64,000 bases of DNA from Flavobacterium flavigenum. GTDB taxonomy: Bacteria > Bacteroidota > Bacteroidia > Flavobacteriales > Flavobacteriaceae. Location: assembly GCF_027111255.2 (NCBI RefSeq), contig NZ_CP114285.2, positions 4,588,001-4,652,000 of the forward strand, written 5' to 3'. A program made the translations under genes and the position numbers. Below are positions 15,947 through 25,246 of this stretch, one piece after another (position 1 is the stretch's first letter; each line of letters begins with the position of its first letter). Below the pieces are notes generated by a model. It was given only the letters and a program-made list of their open reading frames with translations. It was not told the DNA's origin and did not search any database.

Positions 15947-18001
15947 ATGAAATATTTTTTCACCGTATTTTCTATTGTTTTTTTTATGACGTGTTCTGCT
16001 TTTTCTCAGGGAAAAGTGATTAAATACACTGTTTCAGCAGGAGAAACAATCAATCAGATTGCGCAAAAATTTAAGGTTACTCCTTATGATATTTATGAAT
16101 TAAATCCTGATGCGAGAACTTCTTTGAAACCGAACACGGTTTTATTGATTCCGAATAGCAGCGGAAAAACAGCATCTGTCAAAAAAGATGAAAATTCCGT
16201 TAAAAAGAACGGAAATACTAAAGAAGTTGTTCATGAAGTACAACCAAAGGAAACTTTTTTCAGTATCGGAAAAAAATATGGTGTTTCTGAAGAAGATTTG
16301 AAAGCTGCGAATCCGTTTTTGGAAAAGTCAGGTGTTCAGATTGGTCAGAAATTGGTAATTCCGGCAAAAGGTTTTGCTTCAAAAAGTGCTTCATCATTGG
16401 ATAAAAAAGCAAAAGATAAAGGAACTGAAAAATATGTTTACCATGATGTTGTGGCAAAAGAAACTAAATTTTCTATTGCAAAAAAATACAACACCACTAT
16501 TGAAGATTTAGAAAAACGCAATCCTGAAATTGTTTCGAATTTGCCTATTGGATACAGATTAACTATAAAAGGAATAGCTCCAAAATCAGAAACGACAGCT
16601 TCAGTCGCAAATGCTGTAAAACCTGCTGAGCCTTCAAAAAAAGTAACTACTTATATGGAGTATCAGGTAAAGCCTAAAGAAACGTTTTACAGTTTAGGAA
16701 GAATATTTCATCTCACCCAGGAGGAGTTAACGGAATTAAATCCATCTCTTTCGGAAGGTGTAAAAGAAGGTATGGTGATTAAAGTTCCGTCAGGTTATTT
16801 AGCTCCTGTTCCAATTGTAAAAGAAGAACCAAGACAAGAGACAGAAAAGCCAACAGAAAATAAAGGCGGAATTCAAATTCTTGAAAAGGTAAAATCTGCT
16901 GACCCAGAAGTAGTAGAATTAAGCAAAAAGAGGGGGCAGAATGAACGCAAAAAGCTGGTTTTGTTATTGCCTTTTAATATAGCTAAAATTCAAAATGATA
17001 CTGTAGGATTTGCTAATCGTGTAAAAACGGATAAGTTTTTAAATATGACGCTGGATTTTTATTCAGGGGCAATGATGGCAATTGATTCGGCAAAAACTTT
17101 GAAACTCCCAATTGATATTTCAATTTATGATTCACAGGAGACAAAAAGTACTTCGAATATTCCGAGTCTGATTACGCAAAATAAATTGCAGGATGCCGAT
17201 GCAATTATAGGTCCATTTTATCAAACTAATGCAGAAACCACAGCTAATACACTGCGTCTGCATAATGTACCTGTGATTTCGCCTTTGTCGAAAGATGCTG
17301 CGAACCCAATTGATAACTTGTATCAGTCAATACCAACAACTGATGTGGTCAGAAATACAGTTTTTGATTATATGCGTTCTAAAAATGGTAATATTGTAGC
17401 TGTAGTTGATAAGAAAAAGGAATCAGTTATAAATTATATCAAACAAAACCAAAAAGGAGTTGCCTTTGCCTCCTTAACGGAAACAGGAGGTTTGGATGTA
17501 GCCAGTCTGAAAAGTTTATTAATGCCGAATAAAATGAATTATGTTGTAATGGAGACTGCCAATACAGCCATGGTAAAATATACGATTAAAGCTCTGATTG
17601 AAGCACAAAAAACATGTCAGATACAGTTGGTGATTTTAGAGCCAAACAGTACTTTAGATACTGATGAAATCTATTTTGAAAATCTGGTAAAATTAAAATT
17701 GATGTATCCGTCAGTTTCCCGCGAAAGCGACGAATCAAGGGTTTTAATTTTTGAAAAGGAATACAGGCTGAAAAATAAAGTAAATCCAAATACGTATGCA
17801 ACACGTGGATTTGATGTAACTTTTGATACCATGATGCGTCTGGTTCAGGGGAAAACATATCAGGAAACAGCAGATTTAATGACAACTGAGCAGGTTGATA
17901 ATAAATTTCAATATTATAAAAAAGAAGATGGCGGACACGCAAATAAAGGTGTTTACATTTTATATTACGATTCAGATTTAACTTTAAAAGTAGCAAATTA
18001 A
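15947..18001 (+). CDS. LysM protein fused to a periplasmic-binding-protein-like domain
   Basis: A 684-residue exported protein: signal peptide (about 1-20), four LysM domains (about 25-67, 93-137, 163-206, 231-276), a low-complexity linker, and from about residue 325 a two-lobed type 1 periplasmic binding fold (KKLVLLLPFNIAK, then ADAIIGPFYQTNAETTA and VPVISPLSKDA). That domain resembles the LppC/LpoA or amino-acid-binding group, so the protein may sense or hold a ligand at the peptidoglycan. Its stop codon overlaps the start of the next OsmC gene (TAATG), indicating translational coupling. Ligand and role unknown. Confidence 0.85.
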   Translation: MKYFFTVFSIVFFMTCSAFSQGKVIKYTVSAGETINQIAQKFKVTPYDIYELNPDARTSLKPNTVLLIPNSSGKTASVKKDENSVKKNGNTKEVVHEVQPKETFFSIGKKYGVSEEDLKAANPFLEKSGVQIGQKLVIPAKGFASKSASSLDKKAKDKGTEKYVYHDVVAKETKFSIAKKYNTTIEDLEKRNPEIVSNLPIGYRLTIKGIAPKSETTASVANAVKPAEPSKKVTTYMEYQVKPKETFYSLGRIFHLTQEELTELNPSLSEGVKEGMVIKVPSGYLAPVPIVKEEPRQETEKPTENKGGIQILEKVKSADPEVVELSKKRGQNERKKLVLLLPFNIAKIQNDTVGFANRVKTDKFLNMTLDFYSGAMMAIDSAKTLKLPIDISIYDSQETKSTSNIPSLITQNKLQDADAIIGPFYQTNAETTANTLRLHNVPVISPLSKDAANPIDNLYQSIPTTDVVRNTVFDYMRSKNGNIVAVVDKKKESVINYIKQNQKGVAFASLTETGGLDVASLKSLLMPNKMNYVVMETANTAMVKYTIKALIEAQKTCQIQLVILEPNSTLDTDEIYFENLVKLKLMYPSVSRESDESRVLIFEKEYRLKNKVNPNTYATRGFDVTFDTMMRLVQGKTYQETADLMTTEQVDNKFQYYKKEDGGHANKGVYILYYDSDLTLKVAN

Positions 18002-18402
18002 TGACATCCAAAGTAACCTATTTAGGCGATTTAAGAACAAAATCAATACATGTACAATCGGGAAGCGAAATCATCTCGGATGCACCATTAGATAATAACG
18101 GAAAAGGAGAGGCGTTTTCTCCAACAGATACTGTGGCAAATGCTTTAGCAAGCTGCATGTTCACTATTATGGGAATCAAAGCCCGTGATTTAAATGTAGA
18201 TTTAGTTGATTCAACTGCCGATGTAACTAAAATAATGAATGCTGAACCAAGAAGAATTGGTGCTATTGAAATTGTTTTTGAACTGATAAGTAATGCTGAT
18301 GAAAAAAGCAAAACAATCTTAGAACGTGCTGCAATGACATGTCCGGTATTTTTGAGTCTTCACCCGGATATTGAAAAAAAAGTTACTTTCAACTGGAAAT
18401 AA
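18001..18402 (+). CDS. OsmC family protein
   Basis: A 133-residue OsmC-superfamily protein of the YhfA-like group. The two active-site cysteines are Cys52 in NALASCMFTIMG and Cys114 in AAMTCPVFLSLHP. Expected to act as a thiol peroxidase on organic hydroperoxides, although YhfA-like members are less well studied than OsmC or Ohr. The ATG overlaps the stop of the LysM-binding-protein gene by one base, so it is co-translated with an envelope gene to which it has no obvious functional relation. A hairpin follows. Confidence 0.9.
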   Translation: MTSKVTYLGDLRTKSIHVQSGSEIISDAPLDNNGKGEAFSPTDTVANALASCMFTIMGIKARDLNVDLVDSTADVTKIMNAEPRRIGAIEIVFELISNADEKSKTILERAAMTCPVFLSLHPDIEKKVTFNWK

Positions 18403-18423
18403 AAAATACAATTACAGCATTTA

Positions 18424-18465
18424 AAGAAGCAGGAAAGAGATATTCTTTTTTCTTGCTTCTTTTTC
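18424..18465 (+). terminator. Probable terminator after the OsmC gene
   Basis: AAAGAAGCAGGAAAGAG pairs with the downstream CTTTTTTCTTGCTTCTTT with a few G-T pairs and is followed by T-rich sequence. Confidence 0.6.
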
Positions 18466-18474
18466 TTTTTAAAA

Positions 18475-18708
18475 ATGGAACAAGATAAAAAACAACTTAT
18501 AAAATTAGCCCATACTAAAATGCCATTCGGCAAATACGAAGGCCGTTTTTTAATTGATTTACCTGAATATTATGTGGTATGGTATCATAATAAAGGTTTT
18601 CCGAAAGGAGAGTTGGGACAGCAGCTTCAGCTTATTTATGAGTTAAAGCTAAATGGTCTTGAGGAGCTCATCCGTACTATTAAAAAACAATATCCAAAGC
18701 CGGTTTAA
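18475..18708 (+). CDS. DUF3820 family protein
   Basis: A 77-residue cytoplasmic protein with the DUF3820 signature KMPFGKYEGRFLIDLPEYYVVW in its first half (residues about 15-36) followed by GFPKGELGQQL. The same motif occurs in exonuclease-associated and 'quorum-sensing regulated' small proteins, but no function is established. It starts just after a terminator-like hairpin and ends in KQYPKPV. Short but highly characteristic. Confidence 0.88.
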   Translation: MEQDKKQLIKLAHTKMPFGKYEGRFLIDLPEYYVVWYHNKGFPKGELGQQLQLIYELKLNGLEELIRTIKKQYPKPV

Positions 18709-18835
18709 ATACATTCTTCAAAAATATTCCTAATTAAAACTTAAAATTGTCAATTACAAAAACAAGTAATCGTTCTGTTTAAAAATTTGCAAAATTATCT
18801 CAATCCTGAATAGAGAAATTGTCTAATTTAATTTG

Positions 18836-18843
18836 TACTTTTG
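18836..18843 (+). promoter_or_regulatory. Candidate -7 box of pyrG
   Basis: TACTTTTG is an exact TAnnTTTG match 39 bases before the pyrG ATG. A TTG at 19-21 bases upstream is missing, so only the -7 half is supported. Confidence 0.45.
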
Positions 18844-18882
18844 CCAAGTTTTTTACACAACTACAATACAAACAATTACAGA

Positions 18883-20496
18883 ATGAATCAAACAAAATAT
18901 ATTTTTGTTACAGGAGGTGTGACCTCTTCATTAGGAAAAGGAATTATTGCGGCATCTTTGGCAAAATTGTTACAAGGAAGAGGATATCGTACTACTATCC
19001 AGAAATTTGACCCCTATATTAACGTGGATCCGGGAACATTGAATCCTTATGAACACGGAGAATGTTATGTGACAGATGATGGAGCTGAAACAGACTTAGA
19101 CTTAGGGCATTACGAGCGTTTCCTAAACGTTCCTACTTCTCAGGCTAATAACGTAACCACAGGTAGAGTTTATCTTTCAGTTATTGAAAAAGAAAGAAGA
19201 GGGGAGTTTTTAGGAAAAACGGTTCAGGTTGTTCCTCATATCACAAACGAAATTAAAGACAGAATGCAGTTGCTTGGTAAATCAGGCGATTATGATATTG
19301 TAATTACTGAAATTGGCGGAACTGTAGGTGATATTGAATCTTTACCTTACATAGAATCTGTTCGTCAATTGGTTTGGGAGTTAGGTGAAAACAACGGAAT
19401 TGTGATTCACTTGACGTTGGTTCCATTTTTGGCTGCTGCGGGTGAATTAAAAACAAAGCCAACACAGCACTCTGTTAAAACGTTAATGGAGAGCGGTATT
19501 AAAGCAGATATTTTAGTTTGCAGAACTGAGCATGAATTATCTCAGGAATTGCGTCAAAAACTGGCTTTATTCTGTAATGTTAAAAAAGAAGCGGTTATTC
19601 AGTCAATTGATGCTTCAACAATATATGAAGTCCCAAATTTAATGCTTGAAGAGGGATTAGATGTTGTTGCTTTAAAGAAATTAGATTTACCTAAAAAAGC
19701 TGCTCCGGATTTAAAAACATGGAATACTTTTTTACGAAGATTAAAAACACCAAAACAAACTGTAAATATCGGTTTGATTGGGAAATATGTAGAAATGCAG
19801 GATTGTTACAAATCTATTTTGGAGGCGTTCATACATGCTGGTGCTGCAAATGAAACAAAAGTAAATGTAATTTCTATTCACTCAGAACATATTAATATTG
19901 ATAATGTGGCTGAGAAATTAGGTCCATTAGACGGAGTTTTAGTCGCTCCGGGATTTGGCGAAAGAGGGATTGAAGGTAAAATTGAAGCAGTTCGTTATGC
20001 ACGTGAAAATAATATTCCGTTTTTTGGAATTTGTTTAGGAATGCAGATGTCTGTTATCGAATATTCCAGAAATATCTTAGGTTACGCTGAAGCGAATTCT
20101 ACTGAGATGAATGATAAAACAAAACATCCGGTAGTAAATTTGATGGAAGATCAAAAAACAGTTACAGATAAAGGTGGGACGATGCGACTTGGAGCCTGGA
20201 AATGTGAAATCAAACCAAATACTCTGGCACACAGAATTTATGGCGAAAAAATGATTTCTGAGCGTCACCGTCACCGTTATGAATTCAACAATAAGTATAA
20301 AGACGAATTGGTAAAAGCAGGTTTGATTGCTTCCGGGGTTAATCCTGATACTGGTTTAGTAGAAATTGTGGAATTGGAAAACCATCCATTTTTTATTGGC
20401 GTTCAATACCACCCGGAATATAAAAGTACGGTTGCGAACCCACATCCAATTTTCGTAAACTTTGTAGCTGCTGCTGTAAATGCACATAAAAAATAA
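18883..20496 (+). CDS. pyrG: CTP synthase
   Basis: A 537-residue enzyme that aminates UTP to CTP with glutamine and ATP. The synthetase domain begins KYIFVTGGVTSSLGKGI, the classic P-loop region, and contains DPYINVDPGTLNPYEHGE. The C-terminal glutaminase domain has nucleophile Cys near 383 in FFGICLGMQ and the His-Glu of GVQYHPEY. The ATG at 18883 gives the usual family start; an upstream in-frame TTG inside the promoter was rejected. It is followed by yidC at 77 bases, a common flavobacterial order. Confidence 0.98.
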   Translation: MNQTKYIFVTGGVTSSLGKGIIAASLAKLLQGRGYRTTIQKFDPYINVDPGTLNPYEHGECYVTDDGAETDLDLGHYERFLNVPTSQANNVTTGRVYLSVIEKERRGEFLGKTVQVVPHITNEIKDRMQLLGKSGDYDIVITEIGGTVGDIESLPYIESVRQLVWELGENNGIVIHLTLVPFLAAAGELKTKPTQHSVKTLMESGIKADILVCRTEHELSQELRQKLALFCNVKKEAVIQSIDASTIYEVPNLMLEEGLDVVALKKLDLPKKAAPDLKTWNTFLRRLKTPKQTVNIGLIGKYVEMQDCYKSILEAFIHAGAANETKVNVISIHSEHINIDNVAEKLGPLDGVLVAPGFGERGIEGKIEAVRYARENNIPFFGICLGMQMSVIEYSRNILGYAEANSTEMNDKTKHPVVNLMEDQKTVTDKGGTMRLGAWKCEIKPNTLAHRIYGEKMISERHRHRYEFNNKYKDELVKAGLIASGVNPDTGLVEIVELENHPFFIGVQYHPEYKSTVANPHPIFVNFVAAAVNAHKK

Positions 20497-20573
20497 TAAT
20501 TCATTCTAAGAGGTGTAACTTTTAAATTAAACGGATAACTAATAACCTCAAACGAATCACTTTTTTAAAAATA

Positions 20574-22487
20574 ATGGAAGAAAAAAAATTAGACCTTAAT
20601 TCAATAATTGGTTTTGTACTGATATTCGGAATTTTGATTTGGATTATGTATCAGAATCAGCCTTCTGAAAAAGAAATTGCTGCTGAAAAAGCCAAAAAAG
20701 AATTAGTAGCTAAACAAGAAGCTCAGGCAAAAGCTGATAAAGCAAAAACTGCAGCGCTACCGGCTGTGGCTACAACTCCCGGAGATACAATTCAATTGGC
20801 GCAATTGCAAAAAACATTAGGTGGTTTTGCTTATTCTGCAACACTTCCTTCTGCAAAAGAGTCTTTTACTACGATTGAAAACGAAAAGATAAAACTTAAA
20901 ATCGCTAATAAAGGTGGTTATATTGTTGAAGCAACTTTAAAAGGATTTGAAAAATTCAAAAAAGGATCAGGTCAGTTAGTTGAATTAATTAAGGATAATA
21001 ATTCTAATCTCAATATTCAGTTACAAACGACAGACAACAGAACTTTGAATTCTAAAGATTTATTTTTTGAACCTACGCTGACTAAAATTGGTGCAGATCA
21101 AATTTTATCGATGCGTTTGAAAGCAGGTGCTAATGAATTCCTTGAATATAAATATATACTAAAACCAAATGATTATTTAGTTGGTTTTGATGTTCGTTCC
21201 CAAGGGTTGAATAAAGTTTTGAATTCTTCCAAACCAGTTGATTTGCAATGGGATTTAAAGACCTATAGAAACGAAAAAAGTATTTCTTACGAAAATCGTT
21301 ATGCAGAGATTTACTATAATTATGAAGATGGAAAAGAAAGCTATGTAGGGCAGGGAGATAATAAAGAAGAAACTCCTGAAAAAGTTGATTATATTGCATT
21401 TAAGCAACATTTTTTCACTTCAATTTTGCAGACTAATACTTCTTTTGAAAAATCAAAATTAGTTTCTCAAAATTTAGTAAAAGACGAAAAAATAGATACT
21501 GTTTATACAAAACAGTTCAAAGCAAATGTTCCTCTGGCTTTCACAAACGGTGAAATTGATTACAAAATGAGCTGGTATTTTGGACCGGCTGATTATAAAG
21601 TTTTAAAATCATATGATAAAAACTTTGAGAAAATCATTCCTTTAGGATGGGGGATTTTTGGCTGGATTAATAAATGGATTTTTATTCCATTGTTTGGATT
21701 CTTAAGTTCAACAATTGGATTGTCATTAGGAATTGCAATTATCATCTTTACCATTATAATTAAATTGGCAATGTCGCCAATTACATATAAATCATTCTTG
21801 TCGCAGGCAAAAATGAAGGTTTTAAGACCTGATATTACTGAATTGGGAGAGAAATACAAAAAAGATCCAATGAAGAAACAGCAGGAGACAATGAAATTGT
21901 ACAATAAAGCAGGAGTAAATCCAATGGCAGGTTGTATTCCGGCATTGATTCAGCTTCCTTTTATGTATGCATCATTTCAGTTCTTTCCTTCTGCTTTTGA
22001 GTTAAGACAAAAAGGTTTCCTTTGGGCTGATGATTTATCATCTTTTGACTCTGTTTTAAAATTACCATTTCATATTCCTTTATATGGGGATCATATCAGT
22101 TTGTTCCCGATTTTGGCAGCAATAGCTATTTTCTTCTACATGAAAATGACCTCAGGAGATCAGCAGATGGCAGCTCCGCAGCAAGAAGGAATGCCGGACA
22201 TGGCAAAAATGATGAAAATCATGATTTACGTTTCGCCACTAATGATGTTGATTTTCTTCAATAGTTATGGCGCAGGATTGAGTTTGTATAACTTTATTTC
22301 CAACTTGATTACAATCGGAATTATGTTTGTAATTAAAAACTACATTGTAGACAGCGAAAAAATCCACGCTCAAATTCAGGAAAATAAACAAAGAGAACCT
22401 AAAAAGCCAAGTAAATTCCAACAGCGTCTTCAGGAAGTAATGGAGCAGCAGGAAGCAGCTAAAAAAGCTCAAAACAAAAAGAAATAA
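20574..22487 (+). CDS. yidC: Membrane protein insertase YidC
   Basis: A 637-residue inner-membrane insertase. It has one N-terminal membrane segment (about residues 9-24), a large periplasmic P1 domain (about 60-360), and the conserved YidC/Oxa1 core of five membrane segments from about residue 365 (FGFLSSTIGLSLGIAIIIF) to 590. The core holds the hydrophilic-groove region SPITYKSFLSQAKM and the QLPFMYASFQFF segment. The C-terminal tail is Lys/Gln-rich, as expected for ribosome binding. It inserts membrane proteins with or without SecYEG. Full length for Bacteroidota. Confidence 0.97.
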   Translation: MEEKKLDLNSIIGFVLIFGILIWIMYQNQPSEKEIAAEKAKKELVAKQEAQAKADKAKTAALPAVATTPGDTIQLAQLQKTLGGFAYSATLPSAKESFTTIENEKIKLKIANKGGYIVEATLKGFEKFKKGSGQLVELIKDNNSNLNIQLQTTDNRTLNSKDLFFEPTLTKIGADQILSMRLKAGANEFLEYKYILKPNDYLVGFDVRSQGLNKVLNSSKPVDLQWDLKTYRNEKSISYENRYAEIYYNYEDGKESYVGQGDNKEETPEKVDYIAFKQHFFTSILQTNTSFEKSKLVSQNLVKDEKIDTVYTKQFKANVPLAFTNGEIDYKMSWYFGPADYKVLKSYDKNFEKIIPLGWGIFGWINKWIFIPLFGFLSSTIGLSLGIAIIIFTIIIKLAMSPITYKSFLSQAKMKVLRPDITELGEKYKKDPMKKQQETMKLYNKAGVNPMAGCIPALIQLPFMYASFQFFPSAFELRQKGFLWADDLSSFDSVLKLPFHIPLYGDHISLFPILAAIAIFFYMKMTSGDQQMAAPQQEGMPDMAKMMKIMIYVSPLMMLIFFNSYGAGLSLYNFISNLITIGIMFVIKNYIVDSEKIHAQIQENKQREPKKPSKFQQRLQEVMEQQEAAKKAQNKKK

Positions 22488-22510
22488 TGTTTCGCAATAA
22501 TTATTGCAAT

Positions 22511-22544
22511 AAAAAAGGTCGAATTTTTAATTTCGACCTTTTTT
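22511..22544. terminator. Bidirectional terminator between yidC and the convergent gene
   Basis: Perfect 13-bp stem AAAAAAGGTCGAA / TTCGACCTTTTTT with an 8-base loop. Both flanks carry the A/T runs needed on each strand. Confidence 0.9.
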
Positions 22545-22565
22545 ACATAAAATTTTGATGTTAAT

Positions 22566-23696
22566 TTATTCCCATTGAGACAAGTCTTTTCTATAGGTTT
22601 TTCTTTGACAATGAATTGTTGGATTAAAATTCTTCCACAAAAGGTGGATGGCATTATTTTCAAGTAATTCGGGTGTTCTGATGCAGTTACGGATGCCTTT
22701 TTCTGAGAAGGTTTTATAATATTCGTCAAAGATAATCGCCGTAACGCCTTTGTTTTGATATTCAGGATGGATTCCGATAAGGTAAAAAACAACGTCCTTA
22801 CTGTGTTTTTTTGCCCTTAATAAATGAAGAAAACCAAATGGAAAGAGCTTTCCTCTTATTTTTTGTAAAGCTTCAGTAAAACTTGGCATTACAATACTGA
22901 ATGCTATTAAATTATCATCTTTGTCTACCACAAACTTAATATATTCAGGATTGATAAAACTAATATATTTCTTTTTAAAATACTCTTTCTGGACATCAGA
23001 TATCGCAACAAATGAAGCTAATTTTTCATAGGATTCATTAAATAAATCAAACATTTTGTCCACATGGGGCATAATGTCTTTTGTCTTTGTAAAAGTTAAC
23101 GCTCTTAAGCCATATCTCTTTTTAATGAGTTCTTGTGCTTTTTGGAAAAATTCTGGTTTAACATTTGAGAAAGGGAAAATGCTTTCTATATATTGTTTTT
23201 CAACCTGAAAGCGTAATTGCTCAAAATGTGAAACATAGTAAGCATGATTGTACCAGGTAATCATTGTTCCGACCTGGTCAAAGCCTTCTGTTAAAACCCC
23301 AACTTTGTCTAAATTTGAAAAACCCATTGGGCCTTCTATATGTTCCAGATTATTCTGTTTACCTAATTCATACACTTTTTCCAGTAAGGCTTTAGTAACT
23401 TCAATGTCATCAATAACATCAAACCATCCAAAGCGTACTTTCTTTTTATGCTGATTATTTACTTCTGCCCAATTAATAATAGCTGTAATTCTTCCAACAA
23501 CTTTATCATCTTTATAAGCCATGTAAAAGTAAGCCTCGGCATTTTCAAAAGCAGGGTTTTTTGTTTTGTCAAATGATTCTAATTCATCTGCAATAATAGG
23601 TGGCACCCAATATGGATTATTCTTATATAGGGAAAAAGGAAATTTGATGTATTCTGTTAATTCCTTTTTTGTTTTAGCTTCTTTAATTGTAATCAT
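22566..23696 (-). CDS. GNAT-like acyltransferase family protein
   Basis: A 376-residue cytoplasmic protein with a GNAT-like layout. The N-terminal half holds AYKDDKVVGRITAI and GPMGFSNLDKVG. The C-terminal half includes VVFYLIGIHPEYQNKGV, like the acetyl-CoA binding motif A of N-acetyltransferases. Relatives in Bacteroidota are often labelled 'GTP cyclohydrolase', but I see no GTP cyclohydrolase motif, so that name is not used. Substrate unknown. It converges on yidC and ends at a shared terminator. Confidence 0.75.
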   Translation of the reverse strand: MITIKEAKTKKELTEYIKFPFSLYKNNPYWVPPIIADELESFDKTKNPAFENAEAYFYMAYKDDKVVGRITAIINWAEVNNQHKKKVRFGWFDVIDDIEVTKALLEKVYELGKQNNLEHIEGPMGFSNLDKVGVLTEGFDQVGTMITWYNHAYYVSHFEQLRFQVEKQYIESIFPFSNVKPEFFQKAQELIKKRYGLRALTFTKTKDIMPHVDKMFDLFNESYEKLASFVAISDVQKEYFKKKYISFINPEYIKFVVDKDDNLIAFSIVMPSFTEALQKIRGKLFPFGFLHLLRAKKHSKDVVFYLIGIHPEYQNKGVTAIIFDEYYKTFSEKGIRNCIRTPELLENNAIHLLWKNFNPTIHCQRKTYRKDLSQWE

Positions 23697-23743
23697 TAAC
23701 TTGTTTTTTATTATTTCAGAAATTAAAAGTATTTAAGGGGAAA

Positions 23744-24784
23744 TTAAGGCTTTTTCTCATATTTTGCCTTTCTTTTACGCTCTTTTTCCTGATAGTCTTC
23801 TTTCGGATCTGTCTTATCCTGTGCTTCTAGCTCTTCTTTAGACATTTTGTCCTTTTTGTTTTTATTTTTAGGTTTTTTTATTTTACCTACCCTTGTTAAC
23901 TCTTCTTTGTGCATGTCATCGTATCGGATAGAAAAACCAATTCCGCCATAAAGTAATGAAGGAGTGTTTTTTAAATTTTTGCTTACAGAAGCATCAATTT
24001 GAACGTTTCGTGACAATAAGTAAGCTGCACCTCCTCTAAAGATTGCATCACTGTATAAATCACTTTTGTACCCCTGATTTTCTACAAAACCAGACCATTT
24101 TTTGTTAAAGCCTCTTGTTAAGGTTATTATATAGCCGTATCCTGAATTGTCAGTGCCGATATAGTCAGCAATGAGGTTAGATACTAATACCCATTTGGCA
24201 CCAAAATGGTGTTGGGTAGCTAACATTAATTTTGGGGAAACGCCGGATTCAGTTGAATAATAATTGAGTATATTAGAATTGTAAGCATATGGATTGTTCT
24301 TTAATACAATATTAGCACCCGCAAAGATCGAAACTGCCGGAATCAATTGACGCCACCTAAATTTTTTATTTGAATAACTATAAATGTTGATGTCTTCTTT
24401 GTAATTTTTGTATGGATCATAAATTAAGTATTTAGCCCCTAAATAAGTCTGCCTTAGATTACTTTTCTTAAAACGGGTTGCCGGAGTTGTAAATTTTTCA
24501 TTTTGATATTGAATGTCAGCTATGAATTCAAGTTCTTCGAGAAAAAGGCCCCAACGTAGTGTAAAATCAGTGCCAAAACCAGAAGCTTCGTAATTTTGTG
24601 TATCATGTTTTTCATATATTCCGTAAAAACCAGCTTCAGCCTGAATGACAGACTTTCCAACTGAGAAAGCAGACATAGTTTCGCCTGGGCGATTAGAGTT
24701 TATAACATCTGTATATTGAGCAAAAAAGTATTGTGGGAATAATAAAAATAGGCAAGCTATTAAAAAGTTTTTAATTTTTAACAT
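23744..24784 (-). CDS. Outer-membrane beta-barrel protein, transporter-like
   Basis: A 346-residue protein with a signal peptide (about 1-22, cut near FAQ) and then alternating amphipathic strands rich in aromatic residues, as in beta-barrels related to the phenol-degradation MetA/'transporter' family. A typical stretch is VINSNRPGETMSAFSVG at the mature N terminus, a motif seen in that group. The last 45 residues are an unusual Lys/Glu/Asp-rich tail that is not part of a barrel. A TACATTTG box (24820-24827 on the minus strand) is about 35 bases upstream. Substrate unknown. Confidence 0.75.
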   Translation of the reverse strand: MLKIKNFLIACLFLLFPQYFFAQYTDVINSNRPGETMSAFSVGKSVIQAEAGFYGIYEKHDTQNYEASGFGTDFTLRWGLFLEELEFIADIQYQNEKFTTPATRFKKSNLRQTYLGAKYLIYDPYKNYKEDINIYSYSNKKFRWRQLIPAVSIFAGANIVLKNNPYAYNSNILNYYSTESGVSPKLMLATQHHFGAKWVLVSNLIADYIGTDNSGYGYIITLTRGFNKKWSGFVENQGYKSDLYSDAIFRGGAAYLLSRNVQIDASVSKNLKNTPSLLYGGIGFSIRYDDMHKEELTRVGKIKKPKNKNKKDKMSKEELEAQDKTDPKEDYQEKERKRKAKYEKKP

Positions 24785-24819
24785 ATATGTATTTTTTGAT
24801 TAAAAAGTAATAACGTTTT

Positions 24820-24827
24820 CAAATGTA
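24820..24827 (-). promoter_or_regulatory. Candidate -7 box of the beta-barrel gene
   Basis: Minus-strand TACATTTG, an exact TAnnTTTG match; no TTG partner at 19-21 bases. Confidence 0.35.
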
Positions 24828-24907
24828 CTATATTTTATTATTTATTTAAGATTGATATTTTAATTTTGAACGATGGTTTTATTAATTTTGAAAAAAATTA
24901 TACGATT

Positions 24908-25195
24908 ATGCAAGAAGCATCATTTTCAGGTTTCCTTAAAACCATAATGTGGGTAATAGCTTTTTATTATATTTTTAAATTTCTGGCTAAAATATTTTTA
25001 CCTGTATTGGTGAAAAAGGCGGTAGAAAAAGCAGGGGAAAATTTTCAAAGGCAACAGCAATATAGTCAGGATAATTCATGGCAAAGAGCCAGAAACAACA
25101 ATAATGATGAGATAATCATCAACACTGCTAATGCAAAAAAGCCTCGGGAGACCAAAAAAGTAGGCGATTATGTTGATTACGAAGAAATAGATTAA
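24908..25195 (+). CDS. DUF4834 family small membrane protein
   Basis: A 95-residue protein with one N-terminal membrane segment (about residues 9-30, IMWVIAFYYIFKFLAKIFLP), then a Gln/Asn-rich cytoplasmic or periplasmic region and a conserved-looking C terminus KKVGDYVDYEEID. Layout and C-terminal motif match DUF4834, a family of Bacteroidetes. The ATG at 24908 gives MQEASFSGFL; a 14-codon upstream extension beginning with TTG is AT-rich and overlaps TAATTTTG boxes, so it was rejected. It lies 51 bases before the YfhO-like gene. Function unknown. Confidence 0.82.
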   Translation: MQEASFSGFLKTIMWVIAFYYIFKFLAKIFLPVLVKKAVEKAGENFQRQQQYSQDNSWQRARNNNNDEIIINTANAKKPRETKKVGDYVDYEEID

Positions 25196-25246
25196 GTTTG
25201 TATCCTGTAATAATCAGGATTCATCATTTAACCAAACCACCCAAAA

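Noticed and set aside
22566..23696. GTP cyclohydrolase name
   Set aside because: The sequence looks GNAT-like and has no zinc-binding Cys/His pattern of GTP cyclohydrolases.
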